Positions 25,489 to 34,990 of a stretch of DNA of 64,000 nt are shown here, one piece after another (positions within the stretch are counted from its first letter, which is position 1; every line of letters starts with the position of its first letter). The DNA is from Burkholderiales bacterium (GTDB lineage: Bacteria; Pseudomonadota; Gammaproteobacteria; Burkholderiales; Nitrosomonadaceae), in contig JACKLR010000002.1 of the NCBI GenBank assembly GCA_024235795.1, forward strand, positions 806,001-870,000. Direction: 5' to 3'. The notes below the pieces were generated by a model. It did not search any database, was not told the DNA's origin, and saw only the letters and a list, made by a program, of their open reading frames with translations. The position numbers and the translations under genes were made by a program.

Positions 25489-27867
25489 ATGGAAACAATG
25501 ACTGCAGTTAAATCCACTGACGGAGCGTCTAGCGATATCAGTAGCAGGCTGGATTTTTCAAAAAATCTGCAAACGGTTACAAATAAAATTCATGCTGCCA
25601 GTGATATTGACGAAATTATGTTGGAAGTCAGCAAAGATATTTGTGGCTTATTCAACGCAGATCGATTGACGATTTACACCTTGAGCGAGGATAAGACTTA
25701 CTTGACTTCGAGAGTGAAAACCGGTCTTGATTCCTTTCAGGATTTGAAACTAACAATTAGCGAGCACAGTATAGCGGGCTTTGTCGGCTTGAGAAAAAAG
25801 ACTGTAAACATTGAAGATGTTTACAATAAGCGCGAATTAAAAGCGCTTAATGAAAATCTGACTTTTTTGCAGGAAGTCGATAAACGTACAGGTTATAGAA
25901 CAAAACAGATGCTCGTGGCACCGATTCTCAATGTCGATGATAATGCATTGATAGGTGTCATGCAGGTTATCAACAACAAGGATAATCAGCCGTTCTCCTC
26001 ATTGGTGATTGATGGTGCCGGAGAAATTACCCGGACATTGGCAATTGCACTCAAGCAAAGACAAAAAACTTTCAAATTACTTAAATCTAAATATGATTTT
26101 TTAATTTTTGATGCAATTATTTCAGCCGCCGAATTTGAACTGGCGACGCGTTCTGCACGCAAAAAGGGGTGCGATCTGGAAGATGTTTTAATCGATGAAT
26201 TCCAGATTGGGATACCTTTAATTGGCAAGGCATTGGCATCATTTTTTGACGTCAAGTATGAGCCATATAAAGCTGAACGTGTAAAGCCAATAGACCTGTT
26301 GCGAAATTTAAAAAGAGACTATGTGGAAGCAAATGCCTGGCTTCCTATCGATGATGGAAAAGACGGGCTGGTAGTGCTTACACTCGATCCTGAAAGAATC
26401 AGGTCGCTTCGCATTGTTAATAATATTTTCCCAAAATATAAAGTCATTTATACGGTAACGACCAAAAGGGAATTCAAGCAAACAGTCGACCTGTTCTACG
26501 GTAGCAGTCATGATGAAATTGATTCGGGCGACATTAACGAGATGCTTGTTGGTCTGGAAGATGACAGTGAAGATGCACATGATCTAGACGAAACTTCCGC
26601 TGCATCGGATAACGAACTGGTCAAACTGGTAAACAAGGTTATCATCGACGCCTATAAAATGGGCGTATCAGATATTCATATAGAGCCCTATCCCGGGAAG
26701 GAAAAAACCAAAATCCGTTTTCGTAAAGACGGTTCGCTAATGCCTTATATTGAAGTCCCTGGCAGTTTGCGTAATCCACTGGTAACACGCATCAAAATTA
26801 TGTGCGACCTGGATATTTCTGAAAAACGACGCCCTCAGGACGGTAAAATCAAATTTAGAAAATATGCACCGCTGGATATTGAACTCCGGGTGGCCACAAT
26901 TCCTTCTGCAGGTGGACTCGAGGATATTGTGATGCGTATATTGGCAGCCGGAGAGCCAATACCACTCGATAATATGGGTTTTACTGCGCATAACCTGGAT
27001 GAGTTAAAGCAGATTATTAGTAAACCTTATGGCCTGTTTTTTGTGTGTGGTCCAACCGGCTCAGGTAAAACGACTACTTTGCATTCTATTTTGAAACATC
27101 TTAATCGCGCTGAAACCAAAATCTGGACAGCAGAGGATCCCGTTGAGATTACCCAGAAGGGATTACGGCAAGTGCAGATGAATGTCAAAGCAGGTTTGAC
27201 TTTTCCGGTCGTGATGAAGTCATTTTTACGTGCTGACCCTGATATTATCATGGTTGGTGAGATGCGTGATAAAGAAACAACGAGTATTGGTATTGAAGCA
27301 TCTCTGACTGGCCATCTGGTATTTGCGACGCTGCACACAAATAGTGCGCCGGAATCGGTAATCCGTTTATTGGATATGGGAATGGATCCATTTAATTTTG
27401 CAGATGCATTACTTGGCGTATTGGCGCAACGTTTAGCCAAGCGTTTATGTAAAAAATGTAAAGAACCACATGCCGCTACTGATCAGGAAATCAAATTACT
27501 GCTGTCCGAATATTGTGAAGAGTTGAAGCATATCGATCGTTTTAAAGCAGATCCAGATGCAGCTTTTGACGAAATATTGAACGACTGGAAAAAGCTGTAT
27601 GGCGATGAAAACGGCCAGATTACTCTATATAAATCAGTTGGCTGTGATGATTGTGCCGGAACGGGATACAGTGGACGCGTTGGTCTGCATGAATTACTGA
27701 CTGCATCAGATGCTTTGAAAAAGCATATTCAAGAGCGGGCAAGAGTGGCGGAAATGCTTGTAACGGCCCTGGATGAAGGTATGCGAACGTTAAAGCAGGA
27801 TGGAATTGAGAAAGTGCTGCAAGGTATCACAGACATTCATCAAGTCAGAGTTGTGTGTATCAAGTAA
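25489..27867 (+). CDS. GAF-domain GspE/PilB-type secretion ATPase
   Basis: A 792-residue cytosolic motor ATPase with an unusual front end. Residues 20-185 form a GAF domain; 190-340 resemble the GspE/PilB N-terminal domain; 370-790 form the hexameric ATPase. Walker A GPTGSGKT starts at residue 521, the Walker B region reads DPDIIMVGEMRD, and the zinc-binding CxxC pairs are CKKC and CDDC, as in extension ATPases. ATG 25489 follows GAGGTG. No pilin, pilus platform or secretin gene is nearby. The GAF domain suggests control by a small ligand, possibly a cyclic nucleotide, given the phosphodiesterase upstream. Confidence 0.9.
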   Translation: METMTAVKSTDGASSDISSRLDFSKNLQTVTNKIHAASDIDEIMLEVSKDICGLFNADRLTIYTLSEDKTYLTSRVKTGLDSFQDLKLTISEHSIAGFVGLRKKTVNIEDVYNKRELKALNENLTFLQEVDKRTGYRTKQMLVAPILNVDDNALIGVMQVINNKDNQPFSSLVIDGAGEITRTLAIALKQRQKTFKLLKSKYDFLIFDAIISAAEFELATRSARKKGCDLEDVLIDEFQIGIPLIGKALASFFDVKYEPYKAERVKPIDLLRNLKRDYVEANAWLPIDDGKDGLVVLTLDPERIRSLRIVNNIFPKYKVIYTVTTKREFKQTVDLFYGSSHDEIDSGDINEMLVGLEDDSEDAHDLDETSAASDNELVKLVNKVIIDAYKMGVSDIHIEPYPGKEKTKIRFRKDGSLMPYIEVPGSLRNPLVTRIKIMCDLDISEKRRPQDGKIKFRKYAPLDIELRVATIPSAGGLEDIVMRILAAGEPIPLDNMGFTAHNLDELKQIISKPYGLFFVCGPTGSGKTTTLHSILKHLNRAETKIWTAEDPVEITQKGLRQVQMNVKAGLTFPVVMKSFLRADPDIIMVGEMRDKETTSIGIEASLTGHLVFATLHTNSAPESVIRLLDMGMDPFNFADALLGVLAQRLAKRLCKKCKEPHAATDQEIKLLLSEYCEELKHIDRFKADPDAAFDEILNDWKKLYGDENGQITLYKSVGCDDCAGTGYSGRVGLHELLTASDALKKHIQERARVAEMLVTALDEGMRTLKQDGIEKVLQGITDIHQVRVVCIK

Positions 27868-28018
27868 TATAGCCATTAAGATCCGGAATTATTTGATTTG
27901 AACAGTACGCGCATTACTTTATAGCATGAGCTTCAATCTGATATGATAAGGCGCAATTCATATTCTTTTAACGAAGAATATATAAGACATATCTATACAA
28001 ATCAAATTAACCACCATA

Positions 28019-28522
28019 ATGGCTTTAAACAATAAAACGCTTACTATCGCCTTCGTCAGTACGCTGTTTCTTGGTCTAATCAACCCATCGGCCCTTGATG
28101 CGGCTCAGCAATTGGATATTCGCCCCCACGAAGCAGCAGACGAATGTAATCAGAATATTTCCCAAATCAGAGTAACTGTTAATGGCGTCACTTATGGCGG
28201 CATACTTACAGTTGGTCTGTATGATGATCCAAACCATTTTTTGATGAAGCATGGTCGTAAACGACATGTTCGAATTCCGGCAACAGAAGCGCAGCATACT
28301 GTCTGTTTTAATCTGGACCGGCATGGTACATATGCTGTATCGGCTTATCATGATAAAGATGCTGACCGTAAACTGAAACGGCTTTGGAACTTATTGCCGG
28401 GCGAACCGTTCGGATTATCCAATAACCCAGAACCTGTAATTGGGTTTCCAAAATTTAGTGATTCCGCCTTTACCACGGAAGAATTGGGAGCCGATATTAT
28501 CATTAACCTGCATCAACCATAG
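28019..28522 (+). CDS. Secreted DUF2141 protein
   Basis: A 167-residue protein with an N-terminal signal peptide (hydrophobic core TIAFVSTLFLGLI, probable cleavage after about residue 29). The mature part has the beta-sandwich pattern of DUF2141: VTVNGVTYGGILTVGLYDD, then YAVSAYHDKDADRKL and a GEPFGLSNN motif near the end. It should be periplasmic or outer-membrane associated. No activity is known for the family. A 7-bp hairpin at 27961-27980 lies in its leader. It is not clearly linked to a neighbour. Confidence 0.82.
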   Translation: MALNNKTLTIAFVSTLFLGLINPSALDAAQQLDIRPHEAADECNQNISQIRVTVNGVTYGGILTVGLYDDPNHFLMKHGRKRHVRIPATEAQHTVCFNLDRHGTYAVSAYHDKDADRKLKRLWNLLPGEPFGLSNNPEPVIGFPKFSDSAFTTEELGADIIINLHQP

Positions 28523-28601
28523 ACTGATTTTTAGCCTGTTGCACACCTAAAATACCGAAAATATTTCTGCAATAGCCGGTGTATGATCAAGAAAATCGCT
28601 G

Positions 28602-29432
28602 ATGAAATTGCTGCTTAATCTGATTATAGCGTTTGCAAGTGTGTATTTGGCGATTGTGCTACTGGTATTTTTTGTACAGTCACATTTGATTTATTTTCCC
28701 CAAACCGGGCGCGCAATTGTCGCAACACCAGAGCAGATAGGTCTTGCATACGAATCAGTTCAAATTAGAACAAACGATGGAGAAACATTGCATGGCTGGT
28801 ATGTGCCGGCACCTGATGCAATAGGAACCGTGTTGTTTTTCCATGGCAATGCCGGCAATATTTCCCATCGCCTGGATTATTTTCCGATGCTTCATTCACT
28901 TAAGCTAAATACATTTATTTTGGATTATCGTGGTTACGGCCAGAGTAGCGGCACACCGACTGAAATCGGTACCTATAATGATGCTGCAGCGGCTTGGAAA
29001 TATCTGACCGAAGTTAAAGGAATAGTGCCAAATGAAATTGTTTTGTATGGCGAATCACTAGGTGGCGCAGTGGCGGCATGGCTGGCCGCACGGAAAAACC
29101 CGGGGTTGCTGGTACTTGCTTCCACTTTTACTTCTGTACCGGATTTGGCTGAAACAATTTATCCTTTTTTGCCGGCACGATGGATTTCGCGGTTCGAATA
29201 CAACACACTGGAATACTTGGAATCAATAAATTGCCCTATTTTTGTTGCGCATAGTCCTGATGACGAGATTGTGCCTTTCTCGCATGGTCAACGGTTGTTC
29301 CAGGCAGCAGCAATACCTAAATATTTTCTGACCTTATCTAATGGCCATAATGACGGATTTATATTTATGCACGATGAATGGATTGAGAGACTTGGTTTAT
29401 TTATTCAAACCAATTTGAAACCAAAATACTGA
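28602..29432 (+). CDS. Membrane-anchored alpha/beta hydrolase
   Basis: A 276-residue serine hydrolase with one N-terminal membrane anchor (residues 4-25). The core carries LFFHGNAGNISHR (oxyanion), nucleophile Ser in YGESLGG, Asp in HSPDDEIVP and His in SNGHNDGF. This pattern matches the ABHD13/BAAT-like group of bacterial hydrolases. The catalytic domain should face the periplasm. Substrate unknown; esters or amides of lipids are likely for the group. It stands 79 bp after the DUF2141 gene in the same direction. Confidence 0.88.
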   Translation: MKLLLNLIIAFASVYLAIVLLVFFVQSHLIYFPQTGRAIVATPEQIGLAYESVQIRTNDGETLHGWYVPAPDAIGTVLFFHGNAGNISHRLDYFPMLHSLKLNTFILDYRGYGQSSGTPTEIGTYNDAAAAWKYLTEVKGIVPNEIVLYGESLGGAVAAWLAARKNPGLLVLASTFTSVPDLAETIYPFLPARWISRFEYNTLEYLESINCPIFVAHSPDDEIVPFSHGQRLFQAAAIPKYFLTLSNGHNDGFIFMHDEWIERLGLFIQTNLKPKY

Positions 29433-29511
29433 TTTTTGTGTACGACTGCTGCGCGTTGCCGCTTATCAATTAAAAGCGAGAGGTTATAGCTTTTATTTTT
29501 TACAGCATTGG

Positions 29512-29552
29512 TGTCAAACTTGACATAATTTTGACATTTGATTGACTATAAT
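29512..29552 (+). promoter_or_regulatory. Operator/promoter with three 11-bp TTGAC repeats
   Basis: Three tandem 11-mers share TTGAC: TTGACATAATT (29520-29530), TTGACATTTGA (29531-29541) and TTGACTATAAT (29542-29552). The last contains a perfect TATAAT -10. A perfect inverted repeat TGTCAA-AC-TTGACA spans 29512-29525. This is the form of an OmpR/PhoB-family operator overlapping its promoter, upstream of a receiver-domain gene. The start codon is about 206 bp downstream, which leaves a long leader. Confidence 0.55.
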
Positions 29553-29662
29553 GCATTAAAGCATACAACTTTTGTTGTTGTTTCAGATTAAAGTTTTATG
29601 GTTTCTCAAATTATTTTTTTACAATTGCGTCTTCAAAGGGTTTTGGGGATTTGGAGAAAAAC

Positions 29663-29680
29663 ATGAAAACCATTTTGTGA
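29663..29680 (+). other. Five-codon open frame with strong ribosome-binding site
   Basis: TTGGAG at 29651-29656 lies 6 bases before ATG AAA ACC ATT TTG TGA. It overlaps a further two-base-shifted ATG. It is either a leader peptide for the downstream receiver gene or the relic start of a gene lost by deletion. No homology can be tested at this length. Confidence 0.3.
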
Positions 29681-29758
29681 TGAATATCTGACTTTTTGAT
29701 ATTTTTTATATTCCAGAATAATCGACTGATTCCAATATTCTTGTTGAGCGCACACATA

Positions 29759-30145
29759 ATGAATGTCCTTATTGTAGAGGATAACCATGATATTGCTGCC
29801 AGTATTTACGATTATCTGGGAGCGCTGGGTTATGCCGTCGATGTTGCCGGCGATGGTGAATTAGGTTTACATCTGGCGCTGACTAAGGATTATGACGTCA
29901 TTATTTTAGATCTGGGTTTGCCGGGTATTGATGGGTATGAAATCTGTCAACGGCTGCGCCAAGCTGAAAAACGATCGGTCCCAGTAATTATATTAACAGC
30001 CAGAGATTCGCTTGAAAGCAGGATAAAAGGTTTTGATTCTGGTGCAGACGATTACTTGACTAAGCCTTTTTCTTTAAAAGAATTGGCGGCACGCGTGAAA
30101 ATCCAATATGAACGTGTCAACCCTATACCCACCGACCGGTTGTAA
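29759..30145 (+). CDS. Orphan response-regulator receiver protein without output domain
   Basis: A 128-residue single receiver domain. Acidic pocket residues EDN near the N-terminus, phospho-acceptor Asp51 in ILDLGLPG, the Thr in ILTARD and the Lys in YLTKPF are all present, so phosphorylation should be possible. The sequence is of OmpR/PhoB type and reaches the usual domain junction (LAARVKIQYERVN) but then stops; the winged-helix DNA-binding domain is absent, and the following 170 bp encode no trace of it. No histidine kinase is adjacent. ATG 29759 is the first Met in register with the domain, though the ribosome-binding site is weak. It may be a truncated regulator or a genuine single-domain protein. 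Confidence 0.82.
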   Translation: MNVLIVEDNHDIAASIYDYLGALGYAVDVAGDGELGLHLALTKDYDVIILDLGLPGIDGYEICQRLRQAEKRSVPVIILTARDSLESRIKGFDSGADDYLTKPFSLKELAARVKIQYERVNPIPTDRL

Positions 30146-30316
30146 AGTAATCATCAATACTTGATAGAGTTACCCACTAAATATATCGGGTTGTTAGGAT
30201 TTATTTTGGTCACAAAATGTATCTGAAAACACTTTTAGGTAATCATAGCTCTGGATAATTGAATAACATTGCTGAATCTTTATTCTTTATTTGTAGAATG
30301 ATTACAGATCTTAGTT

Positions 30317-32254
30317 TTATCCTAGCAAATGTTGATAGATTGTTGGCAAAACATGAGACAGACGATCAGGTCGGTTCACAATGGTGTAGCCACCCTTGCC
30401 AAACAAATAGGGGAAGTAATCTTGCGCTTTGCGATCAATGGTGATTCCGAATACGCTGAGGCCCACTTTGCGGGCTTCCAAAATAGCGTGCCGCGTATCC
30501 TCTATACCATAGCGGCCTTCATAGTAGTCCAGATCGTTGGGTTTGCCGTCGCTGAGCAGTAGAATCAACCGGTTGCGTTCAGGGCGTACGCTCAAGAGTT
30601 GGCTGGTATGTCGCAGAGCCGGGCCGATTCTGGTGTAATAACCGGGACGCAGGGACGCAATTCGCCGTAAAATTTTATCATTGAATGTTTCATCAAAATT
30701 TTTGACGGCAGTAATGCGCACAAAGTGTCTTTTACGGGATGTAAAGGTATAAATGGCAAAAGCGTCGCGACAAGTTGTTAGGCCAGTTGCCAGTGTAATA
30801 AGTGCCTCTTTTTCGACATCAAGGATACGAAGATCGTTTGTCCAGCTATCGGTTGATAGAGAGACGTCCACTAAAATAGCTACGGCAAGATCGCGTGTCT
30901 GCCGGTACGTTTTCATATAGATTTGGTCAGAGTGGTTGCCGTTGGCAAGGAAGTCACATTGTGTTCGTACCAGCGCATCCATGTCCAGTTCAGTACCGTC
31001 CAGTTGGCCACGTAATAATTTACATCTGGGCCTGAGGGCTTCAAATTGACGCCGAATTTTTCGGAACTGACGTCTGGCGCGAAGATCAGGTATCCATGAT
31101 TCGCCCTCTTCTTCGGCTTTCTGGAATATCACCCGGCATTGATTGGTATGATAATCTTTACGCCGGTAGTCCCATTCCGGGTATACCAGTTCTGAAATCA
31201 ACGCATCCGGGTTGACATCGCCGGGTGCTAGATCAAGATCTAATTTAAGTTTGGTCGCGGCGGGACGTTGATGTGGGCTGAGGGCTATTTCTTCGATATC
31301 TTTCGCGGCGTCTTTGGCAGAATCTTCATCGTCATCCTGCACTGCGCGATTAATATTGATCATTTCTGACCAACTGAAAAGTTTTTCGAAACGATTTAAT
31401 AACAACGGATCATCGCGTGCACTTTGCTCAAATTTTTCTCTTTGACTTTTTTTTCTCTGGTTTTCACTCATTTCTTTGCTGTCGCTGTTGTTTTGCTCCG
31501 AAAAATCCCGTTTTATACCTGACGATAAACTGGATGTATGGGTTTTACCCCACAGTGGTACCGGTAAAAACGTATGATAATGTGGCACAGCTTGCCAGCG
31601 TTGAAGATTTGGTGTGGATTGCGTGATGTCGTGTAAAAACAATTTACCTAGAGGATCTGAACAGGGATTGCCTAATAATGCCTGGATAACAGCCTCGACA
31701 GCATTTTCCTGTTCGGGAAGTGTGCGTTTGGGTCGTTGTTCACAAAGGATCTTGCAAAGACTGCGGTAATCATTGCCAAGACCGGGAAAAAGATCGCATA
31801 CTGTTAAGCATGTCCAATAGGCGCGATGCAGAAAGAACAGATCGGCTTGCAACGGATCGTTTGGCTGACCGTCAACAGGCTCTTTTGATACGGCGAAAAA
31901 TGCGGCCAGCCAGAAGTAAAGGCGCCGGTTTAGTGTGGCCGATGGGAAATAGGCAATTGTCGCTGGCAACAATATCCGCTCATGGTTACCTTCTATCAAT
32001 GGCATGGTTTCCTGTTCCCTGCCTAGCCGCTGCAATAGCTTAAGGCGGTGTTTCGATGACTGTCGTGCACCAGCCGCAAGCGCAATGCCGGGTGCGCCGC
32101 CAAGACCTCGGAAATAAACACTGAGTGAGGTACGGATCGAATCAAGCGATACAGCGGCATCTTGATAATGGGGGTAGCTGCGAGCATTACCGACAAGGCG
32201 GTGCCAATAACGACCGATTTGTTCTTCCAGCTCGATAAATTCCCATTTACTCAC
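30317..32254 (-). CDS. norD: NorD, nitric oxide reductase activation protein
   Basis: A 645-residue cytosolic protein with a C-terminal von Willebrand A domain. The MIDAS motif DVSLS is present, followed by LLLLSDGKPNDLDYYEGRYG and a final FGITID...YFPYLFG segment typical of NorD/CbbO proteins. With NorQ it activates the NO reductase, probably by metal insertion into NorB. A long acidic, Asp/Glu-rich middle region lies before the domain. The start is GTG 32254, three bases after the norQ stop, which fits coupled translation. It is the last gene of norCBQD and converges with the receiver gene. Confidence 0.93.
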   Translation of the reverse strand: MSKWEFIELEEQIGRYWHRLVGNARSYPHYQDAAVSLDSIRTSLSVYFRGLGGAPGIALAAGARQSSKHRLKLLQRLGREQETMPLIEGNHERILLPATIAYFPSATLNRRLYFWLAAFFAVSKEPVDGQPNDPLQADLFFLHRAYWTCLTVCDLFPGLGNDYRSLCKILCEQRPKRTLPEQENAVEAVIQALLGNPCSDPLGKLFLHDITQSTPNLQRWQAVPHYHTFLPVPLWGKTHTSSLSSGIKRDFSEQNNSDSKEMSENQRKKSQREKFEQSARDDPLLLNRFEKLFSWSEMININRAVQDDDEDSAKDAAKDIEEIALSPHQRPAATKLKLDLDLAPGDVNPDALISELVYPEWDYRRKDYHTNQCRVIFQKAEEEGESWIPDLRARRQFRKIRRQFEALRPRCKLLRGQLDGTELDMDALVRTQCDFLANGNHSDQIYMKTYRQTRDLAVAILVDVSLSTDSWTNDLRILDVEKEALITLATGLTTCRDAFAIYTFTSRKRHFVRITAVKNFDETFNDKILRRIASLRPGYYTRIGPALRHTSQLLSVRPERNRLILLLSDGKPNDLDYYEGRYGIEDTRHAILEARKVGLSVFGITIDRKAQDYFPYLFGKGGYTIVNRPDRLSHVLPTIYQHLLG

Positions 32255-32257
32255 TTT

Positions 32258-33073
32258 TCAACCGTAAGTTGCGCGGATCAATTCCAGCAGGCCTTCCTTG
32301 ATATCTTGCTCATCGCACAGTGGTTCAATCAGCGCCGTTTCTGCTGCCAGAAAGGGATCCAGCCCATTTTTCATCAGAATAGCGCAATAGACCAGTAAAC
32401 GGGTTGATACAGCTTCCTCCAGGTCTATATCTTTCAATTTTCGCAGCTGTTGAGCCAGATTTGCCAAAGGAATGCAGCGCTCCATAGGCAAACCACTTTC
32501 ATTGGCAATAATTTCTATTTCTATTTCTGGCGGAGGAAAATCAAAACTGATGGAAACAAACCGTTGGCGCGTACTGGGTTTTAATGATTTGAGGATATTC
32601 TGATAACCAGGATTATAGGAAACTACCAGCATGAATTCATTCGGTGCTTTCAGGATTTCTCCTGTACGTTCTAGTGGCAAAATTCGGCGGTCATCGGTTA
32701 ATGGATGCAGCACTACCGTCACATCCTTGCGTGCTTCCACAACTTCATCCAGATAACAGATACCTCCATTACGCACCGCATGTGTCAATGGGCCATCAAC
32801 CCATACCGTTTCACCGCCTTTAAGTAGATAACGGCCTGTCAAATCTGCAGCAGTCAAGTCATCGTGACAGGAAACGGTATACAAAGGTCGTCCTAGACGG
32901 GCAGCCATATGAGCTATAAACCGGGTCTTTCCACAACCTGTGGGCCCCTTGATCAGTAATGGCAATTGTTGGTGATAGGTTGTTTCGAATAAAGTACATT
33001 CATTACCGATTGGTTTGTAAAACGGAATTTTATCCGTTTCTGACAGCACTTGTAATTCTTGTTGTGACCGCAT
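32258..33073 (-). CDS. norQ: NorQ, MoxR-type AAA+ ATPase
   Basis: A 271-residue MoxR-family AAA+ ATPase. Walker A GPTGCGKTRF, Walker B ICYLDEV, the sensor region SYNPGYQ and the arginine-rich KPSTRQRFV segment are visible. It works with NorD as a chaperone-like pair that matures NO reductase. CbbQ is the nearest alternative, but the direct linkage to norB upstream and norD downstream decides for NorQ. It lies 24 bp after norB. Confidence 0.94.
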   Translation of the reverse strand: MRSQQELQVLSETDKIPFYKPIGNECTLFETTYHQQLPLLIKGPTGCGKTRFIAHMAARLGRPLYTVSCHDDLTAADLTGRYLLKGGETVWVDGPLTHAVRNGGICYLDEVVEARKDVTVVLHPLTDDRRILPLERTGEILKAPNEFMLVVSYNPGYQNILKSLKPSTRQRFVSISFDFPPPEIEIEIIANESGLPMERCIPLANLAQQLRKLKDIDLEEAVSTRLLVYCAILMKNGLDPFLAAETALIEPLCDEQDIKEGLLELIRATYG

Positions 33074-33097
33074 TTGTTTTATCCGCAGCGATACATA

Positions 33098-34432
33098 CTA
33101 CCCGGTTCGGTATGCGGTAGTCACTTGTTCCCGCACAGGCCCGAGGGCAGAATAGATAAACAGTATTGCCCCCAACAGAAAAAAGAGGCCAGAGCCCAAT
33201 CGGAACCAATAGAATAGTTCGATTTGTGACTGGATTTCCATAAAACCCATTGCCAGAACACGCTGAAGATGTGTTTGCAAAACACCTGCAAACGCAAGCG
33301 TGAACGTCATGATCGTCATTGAACCGGTCATCAGCCAAAAACTCCACATATTCAGAATCTGATTAAATGGTTGCAATTTTCGCAAGGCGGGCAGGGCATA
33401 GGTAAAGAAAGCCAGATTCAGCATTACGTAGGCGCCATAAAAGGCAAGATGTCCATGAGCCGCTGTTAACTGGGTGCCGTGCGTGTAAAAATTAATTGAC
33501 GGAAAACTGTGCATGAGGCCCAGTACGCCAGCACCAAAAAAAGCCATGACCGGACACCCAAGACTCCAGAGCATGGCCGCTTTGTTTGGATGATCGCGCC
33601 CGCTTTGGTATACGAGATAAAACGCCCATAAAACCATAGCGAAAAAAGGAACTACTTCCAGAATTGAGAATACGGCGCCTATCCAGTGCCAGTATTCGGG
33701 TGTGCCAATCCAGTAGTAATGATGACCGGTCCCCAGCAATCCGCTGAACAATGAGAATCCGACAATGACATAAAGCCATTTTTCGATGACTTCACGATCA
33801 ACCCCGGTTAATTTAATCAGCAGAAATGCCAGCATGGCAGCCATAATCAATTCCCATACACCTTCAACCCAGACATGTACAACCCACCACCAGTACAGCT
33901 TGTCGAGTGCTAGATTGTCCGGATTGTAAAAAGCAAACAAAAAGAAGATCAGAGCACCCCACAGACCAAGCAATAAAACAATGGAAACTACTGTTTTGCG
34001 GCCCTTAAGGACAGTCATGGTGACATTGTAGATAAATATGATAAAGGCGATGGCCATAAGGATTTTGACCCATAATGGTTGTTCCAGAAATTCACGGCCG
34101 CCGTGAATGCCAAAAAGATAAGAAATAACTGCTGCTAAAGCTGCGAATACAAACAAACCGAGTTGTAACCAGGCCAGTTTAGGGCTGTGTATTTCACATT
34201 CGCTTTCTTCAGGAATCAGAAAATAGCTGGCACCAAAATAGCCCAGTAAAAGCCAAACCAACAGCGCATTAGTATGAATCATGCGAATGATATGAAACGG
34301 AACAGCTTCTGATAGAAAATTTGGAAAAACATATATGGTGCCTGCTAGCACCCCGGCTAATACCTGAACCAAAAACAAAGCAAGAGCGGCAAAAAAATAA
34401 GGATAGGCAAGCTGCTGACTTTGATATTTCAT
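33098..34432 (-). CDS. norB: Cytochrome c-dependent nitric oxide reductase, large subunit
   Basis: A 444-residue integral membrane protein with about 12 helices that reduces 2 NO to N2O. Heme and FeB ligands are visible: His in RMIHTNALLVW, the HVWVEGVWEL segment (FeB His and catalytic Glu), the His pair in GTGHHYYWIG, and the two His in AAHGHLAFYG. The start is ATG 34432, 8 bases after AAGGAGG; the frame's earlier GTG overlaps this ribosome-binding site. It lies 45 bp after norC. In ammonia oxidisers it removes NO made during nitrite reduction or hydroxylamine oxidation. Confidence 0.97.
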   Translation of the reverse strand: MKYQSQQLAYPYFFAALALFLVQVLAGVLAGTIYVFPNFLSEAVPFHIIRMIHTNALLVWLLLGYFGASYFLIPEESECEIHSPKLAWLQLGLFVFAALAAVISYLFGIHGGREFLEQPLWVKILMAIAFIIFIYNVTMTVLKGRKTVVSIVLLLGLWGALIFFLFAFYNPDNLALDKLYWWWVVHVWVEGVWELIMAAMLAFLLIKLTGVDREVIEKWLYVIVGFSLFSGLLGTGHHYYWIGTPEYWHWIGAVFSILEVVPFFAMVLWAFYLVYQSGRDHPNKAAMLWSLGCPVMAFFGAGVLGLMHSFPSINFYTHGTQLTAAHGHLAFYGAYVMLNLAFFTYALPALRKLQPFNQILNMWSFWLMTGSMTIMTFTLAFAGVLQTHLQRVLAMGFMEIQSQIELFYWFRLGSGLFFLLGAILFIYSALGPVREQVTTAYRTG

Positions 34433-34477
34433 TGATGGCACCTCCTTGGGAAAACTGTATGTAAATAGTTCAAATCA

Positions 34478-34930
34478 TTAGCCGGCATCGTTAGGAGGCC
34501 ATCCTAACGTGTCTATGCGGCTTGTCCATTCAAGAAAGTCAATTAAGTCATCTAGTTCCTGTTCGGTTAGATTGAACTGGGGCATTTGCCTTCGGCCTGG
34601 TGCCCTGGTCGGTTGCGCGCGCATCCAGGCTTTCAAACCCATGCGCGCAACTTCGGCATTTTCACGACCGCCGTAACGGAACCAGACATTGCCTAATTCT
34701 GGCGCAAAATAAGCACCTTCACCGAGCAGGGTATGGCAGTTAATACAGGAGTGTTGTTCCCATACATGTTTTCCGCGGGCAACCGCGTCAGTCAGGGTTG
34801 ATTCATCCGTTGAAACATTCTGGATATAGTAATGGCTGTGAAGGGTGAGGGCGGTAAAAAGAAACAGAAAAAAAATTGAGCCGCCATAAAAAATGTTGCG
34901 TGCTGCTGACTTGGTCAAATACTCAGCCAT
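34478..34930 (-). CDS. norC: Nitric oxide reductase cytochrome c subunit
   Basis: A 150-residue membrane-anchored cytochrome c that passes electrons to NorB. One N-terminal membrane helix (residues 13-32) is followed by a periplasmic domain with the heme motif Cys62-x2-Cys65-His66 (CINCH) and a later axial Met candidate in RRQMPQF. ATG 34930 directly follows GGGAGGTGG; an in-frame ATG eight codons upstream is not needed. It heads norCBQD. A perfect 8-4-8 palindrome lies 61 bp upstream of the start. Confidence 0.96.
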   Translation of the reverse strand: MAEYLTKSAARNIFYGGSIFFLFLFTALTLHSHYYIQNVSTDESTLTDAVARGKHVWEQHSCINCHTLLGEGAYFAPELGNVWFRYGGRENAEVARMGLKAWMRAQPTRAPGRRQMPQFNLTEQELDDLIDFLEWTSRIDTLGWPPNDAG

Positions 34931-34990
34931 ACCACCTCCCTTTTGAATATTCAAAATATGTTCAGTGAAACGCAGCTAAATAACCTTAAT

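Noticed and set aside
32258..33073. CbbQ/CbbO (Rubisco activase pair) instead of NorQ/NorD
   Set aside because: The families are close, but the genes follow norC-norB directly in the standard norCBQD order and no Rubisco genes are present.
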